From positions 1 to 6,851 of the forward strand of contig CALELC010000586.1 of assembly GCA_937904535.1 (NCBI GenBank): DNA of 6,851 nt, written 5' to 3'. The position numbers and the translations under genes were made by a program. Origin of the DNA: an uncultured Planctomycetaceae bacterium. GTDB lineage: Bacteria; Planctomycetota; Planctomycetia; Pirellulales; Pirellulaceae. Below, one piece after another: positions 4,766 through 6,851 of this stretch. Positions within the stretch are counted from its first letter, which is position 1, and every line of letters begins with the position of its first letter. The notes under the pieces are model-generated. The model was not told where the DNA came from. It saw only the letters and a list, made by a program, of their open reading frames with translations, and did not search any database.

Positions 4766-6851
4766 TCAGAAATCCGCACGCGCGAAATAAACGCAACCTA
4801 ACGTGAGCATTGCCGCGATGAATGCGCCACAGGTAAGCACGGGGCGCCACACCCGGTAGCGGTGCACGGTGGTCTCGCCAGCGCCCGCAAACGGCACCTG
4901 CATCGCATTTTCCCCCGAGATGATTGTGGCAATCGTCTCACCCAGCTCGGCTGTTTGCGGAGTGACGAATCGCAGCGGCGTCACCAAGTACCGCTCAACC
5001 CATCTCCAGCCGCCGAGCTTCGGCCGCAGCTGGAGCACTTGGCGGTGTTCGGGGATGGCCGACGAGCCGGTCGTATGAGCGTCCGCCAGCTTCCATGCGG
5101 AAACCCGGTCCACGTGATGTGCCACCCATAGCTGTCCGCTTGCCTCGTCCCAGTGCATCGCCTCCGCCTCGCGTACCCCAGGCAACGGTTGGGCCGACAA
5201 TCGCTGCTGCCGATCGGTTCCGATCACCCACACCCGGCCATCACCCGCCAGTAACGCGACGGCGCCGGCACGCCAGCAACTGATTGCCGAGACCACTTTC
5301 AATTCCGCCAGCTGCTCTGCCACGTCGCCCTCCAGTGTCACCGACTCCAGCGTGGGACCGTAGCACAACGGAGGTTCATCACTGCGAAACAGCAACAGCC
5401 GATCGTCGAGGACGCTCAGCCAGATGGCCTGAGTCGCAGTTACCGTCTCGGTCTGAGCAGAGTGTGTCCAGCGAGGTTCGGCGGCGCCGTCATCGGGCTG
5501 ACGATCGAGTCGCAGCAGTCGTCCACCTGAGTAGAGATAGAGTTGCTCGCCGCCGCGGCCGAGGCCGAGCGCATGCGGGGCTGCCAAGGTTACTCGCTCA
5601 GGCAACACCGAGATGAACCCATCGCTCGGTCCACCCATCATCTTGATCAACCGCGGCAACCAGCCGGTCGCCGAGAGCGCTAGCGAACTCGCGGACTGGC
5701 CAGCGGAGCCATCGCTCGAGGGCTGATCGCCAGCTTGATCGGGATCTGATTCACCTGGGGCGGGAGGAGACGCTTCCTCGGACGCTGGCGCGAGAACCTT
5801 GGCGGGTGCCATCATCAGGTCGCCCGAGTTCATTGCCAGCAAGCCTCCGTTATCGACCGGAAACAACTCGGTCGTACCGACCGGAAGCTCAATCGAAGGT
5901 TCGATTTGGCTGGGTGGCTGCGCGTTGAGCAGCAACAGCGGCGTCGCGCCGGAGCCAAACAAATTGACACGCCCGCCACGGACCCGCGCCGTGACAATCC
6001 GGCCGTCGCTGAGCGTAACCGGCGTTAGCACGCGGTCATTGCGTCCCGGATCATCGGGAAACAGATCCGTCCACTGTCGCGCCGCCGGGTCGAACTGCCG
6101 CAGGTTGCCACCGCGGGTCGCAGCGATGATTTGATCACCTGAAACCGTCAGACCAGTGATCCGATCGTTCTCGGTGACAAACGAGTCCGCCAGCCAGCCA
6201 GCAAACCCAATCAGCAAACATGCGGCGCCGAATAGATTGGCCAGTCCAATCGCCAGGATCGGCGACCGCCAGCGCAGGCCCGCGACCGCGGAGACGCTGA
6301 AGAACACGGCAAACAGAAACACGCATACGGGAATGCACAGCAACAGCCGGTGATTCCACAGATCAAGACGCAGGCCTGAAATCAGCCACAGCCCGATGAT
6401 CAACTGCGACACACACAGGAACACAAACGCGCAGCCACCGATGAACTTGGCCAGGAACAAGAGGGGCCGCGACACCGGCTTGCTCAATAGCAAGTGCAAG
6501 GAGCCGGGCTGCAGCATGTCGGGAATGATCGCGGCTGTGACCAGAATCCCAAGAAACACCATCGCAAATCCCAACACCCAATCGATGATGAGTCGGAGAG
6601 CAAAGTGATTGAGCAGGAGTTGGAATTGAGCTTTTTCCACCGGAAAGACGGTCGGAAACGTGTAGCCTGCATAACTGAGAGCGATGCTCCGAGCTCCGCG
6701 GTTTTCAAACACGCCCGGCAAGGCGGCCTCGATCCGCAGTCGCGCTCGGCGTTGCCGCAATTGATCACTCAGTTCCTGCGAGTCTACCGATTCAAGCTCA
6801 CGCAACTCGCGAAGTTGCGGCACCGCTCGCCACACTTCGCGATCGTACCAG
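4766..6851 (-). CDS. ABC-2 type exporter permease with periplasmic beta-propeller insert, N-terminus beyond window
   Basis: Membrane subunit of an ABC exporter; the ATPase must be encoded elsewhere. The frame stays open to the right edge (WYDRE precedes the GTG at 6835), so the start and first helix lie outside. Counting from GTG 6835, hydrophobic segments lie at about 82-104, 131-153, 163-186, 190-215 and 663-685, read here as helices 2-6 of an ABC-2 permease. The loop at 105-123 (PDMLQPGSLHLLLSKPVSRP) is the family's characteristic cytoplasmic, ATPase-facing loop. With helix 1 presumed upstream, residues 216-660 fall in the periplasm. This region holds about seven repeats of the form sxDGRlwxxx...L (near 226, 268, 321, 419, 466, 513 and 555), resembling a PQQ/WD-like beta-propeller, interrupted by an acidic Ser/Pro-rich linker at 348-385. 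The C-terminus is a short cytoplasmic ARADF. Permease call is good; propeller is inferred from repeat pattern; cargo unknown. Confidence 0.82.
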   Translation of the reverse strand, partial: WYDREVWRAVPQLRELRELESVDSQELSDQLRQRRARLRIEAALPGVFENRGARSIALSYAGYTFPTVFPVEKAQFQLLLNHFALRLIIDWVLGFAMVFLGILVTAAIIPDMLQPGSLHLLLSKPVSRPLLFLAKFIGGCAFVFLCVSQLIIGLWLISGLRLDLWNHRLLLCIPVCVFLFAVFFSVSAVAGLRWRSPILAIGLANLFGAACLLIGFAGWLADSFVTENDRITGLTVSGDQIIAATRGGNLRQFDPAARQWTDLFPDDPGRNDRVLTPVTLSDGRIVTARVRGGRVNLFGSGATPLLLLNAQPPSQIEPSIELPVGTTELFPVDNGGLLAMNSGDLMMAPAKVLAPASEEASPPAPGESDPDQAGDQPSSDGSAGQSASSLALSATGWLPRLIKMMGGPSDGFISVLPERVTLAAPHALGLGRGGEQLYLYSGGRLLRLDRQPDDGAAEPRWTHSAQTETVTATQAIWLSVLDDRLLLFRSDEPPLCYGPTLESVTLEGDVAEQLAELKVVSAISCWRAGAVALLAGDGRVWVIGTDRQQRLSAQPLPGVREAEAMHWDEASGQLWVAHHVDRVSAWKLADAHTTGSSAIPEHRQVLQLRPKLGGWRWVERYLVTPLRFVTPQTAELGETIATIISGENAMQVPFAGAGETTVHRYRVWRPVLTCGAFIAAMLTLGCVYFARADF
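5681..5794 (-). other. Low-complexity Pro/Ser/Ala/Asp linker inside the permease's periplasmic domain
   Basis: Codons for residues 348-385 (numbered from GTG 6835) encode a disordered-looking segment rich in Ala, Ser, Pro, Glu, Asp and Gln without hydrophobic clusters. It lies between the third and fourth presumed propeller blades, probably as a flexible surface loop. Confidence 0.6.

Noticed and set aside
4436..4801. 121-codon open frame on the + strand between fusA and the permease
   Set aside because: No Shine-Dalgarno site, low-complexity product, no family resemblance, and it runs into the 3' end of the permease gene. It lies where the fusA promoter should be.
5284..5616. Arg/Pro/Ser-rich open frame on the + strand inside the permease gene
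   Set aside because: Shadow frame of the permease coding sequence with composition typical of a wrong-frame translation.

Overview
The window looks like chromosomal DNA of a planctomycete, probably of the Pirellulaceae/Rhodopirellula type. The main evidence is the elongation factor G gene. It encodes the mitochondrial-like EF-G found in spirochaetes, planctomycetes and delta-proteobacteria: the P-loop reads AHIDSGKTT, switch I has a Gly-rich insertion, and the MELERERGIT block is present. The gene also lies outside the usual rpsL-rpsG-fusA-tuf operon. The fairly GC-rich composition, the mixed ATG/GTG/TTG starts and a neighbouring large ABC-2 permease with an extra periplasmic domain fit this. 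The taxonomic call is inference from reading; no search was run.

Layout. Positions 1-2215 (+ strand) hold a compact row of three genes: a short-chain dehydrogenase/reductase cut by the left edge, a DUF2071 protein starting at TTG, and a small four-helix membrane protein resembling the DUF1440/DUF6789 type. Gaps of 52 and 45 bases, each with a Shine-Dalgarno-like site, suggest one transcript. A strong hairpin at 2275-2300 separates this block from the convergent fusA gene (2331-4418, - strand) and is placed to end fusA transcription. Upstream of fusA is a gene-free stretch of about 340 bases (4428-4765). It contains the fusA leader, small hairpins, and a hairpin plus T8 tract that could terminate the next gene. 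The rest (4766-6851, - strand) is the C-terminal part of an ABC-2 type exporter permease, cut by the right edge. Between its last two membrane helices sits a periplasmic region of about 440 residues that reads as a seven-bladed beta-propeller.

Function. EF-G is core translation. The + strand trio looks like a small accessory metabolic/membrane cassette; its substrate cannot be read from sequence. The permease would pair with an ATPase encoded outside the window, expected upstream on the - strand. I saw no tRNA, rRNA, CRISPR array, insertion sequence or phage gene. I do not see a clearly new multi-gene system. The most unusual items are the propeller-bearing permease and the SDR-DUF2071-membrane protein cassette.
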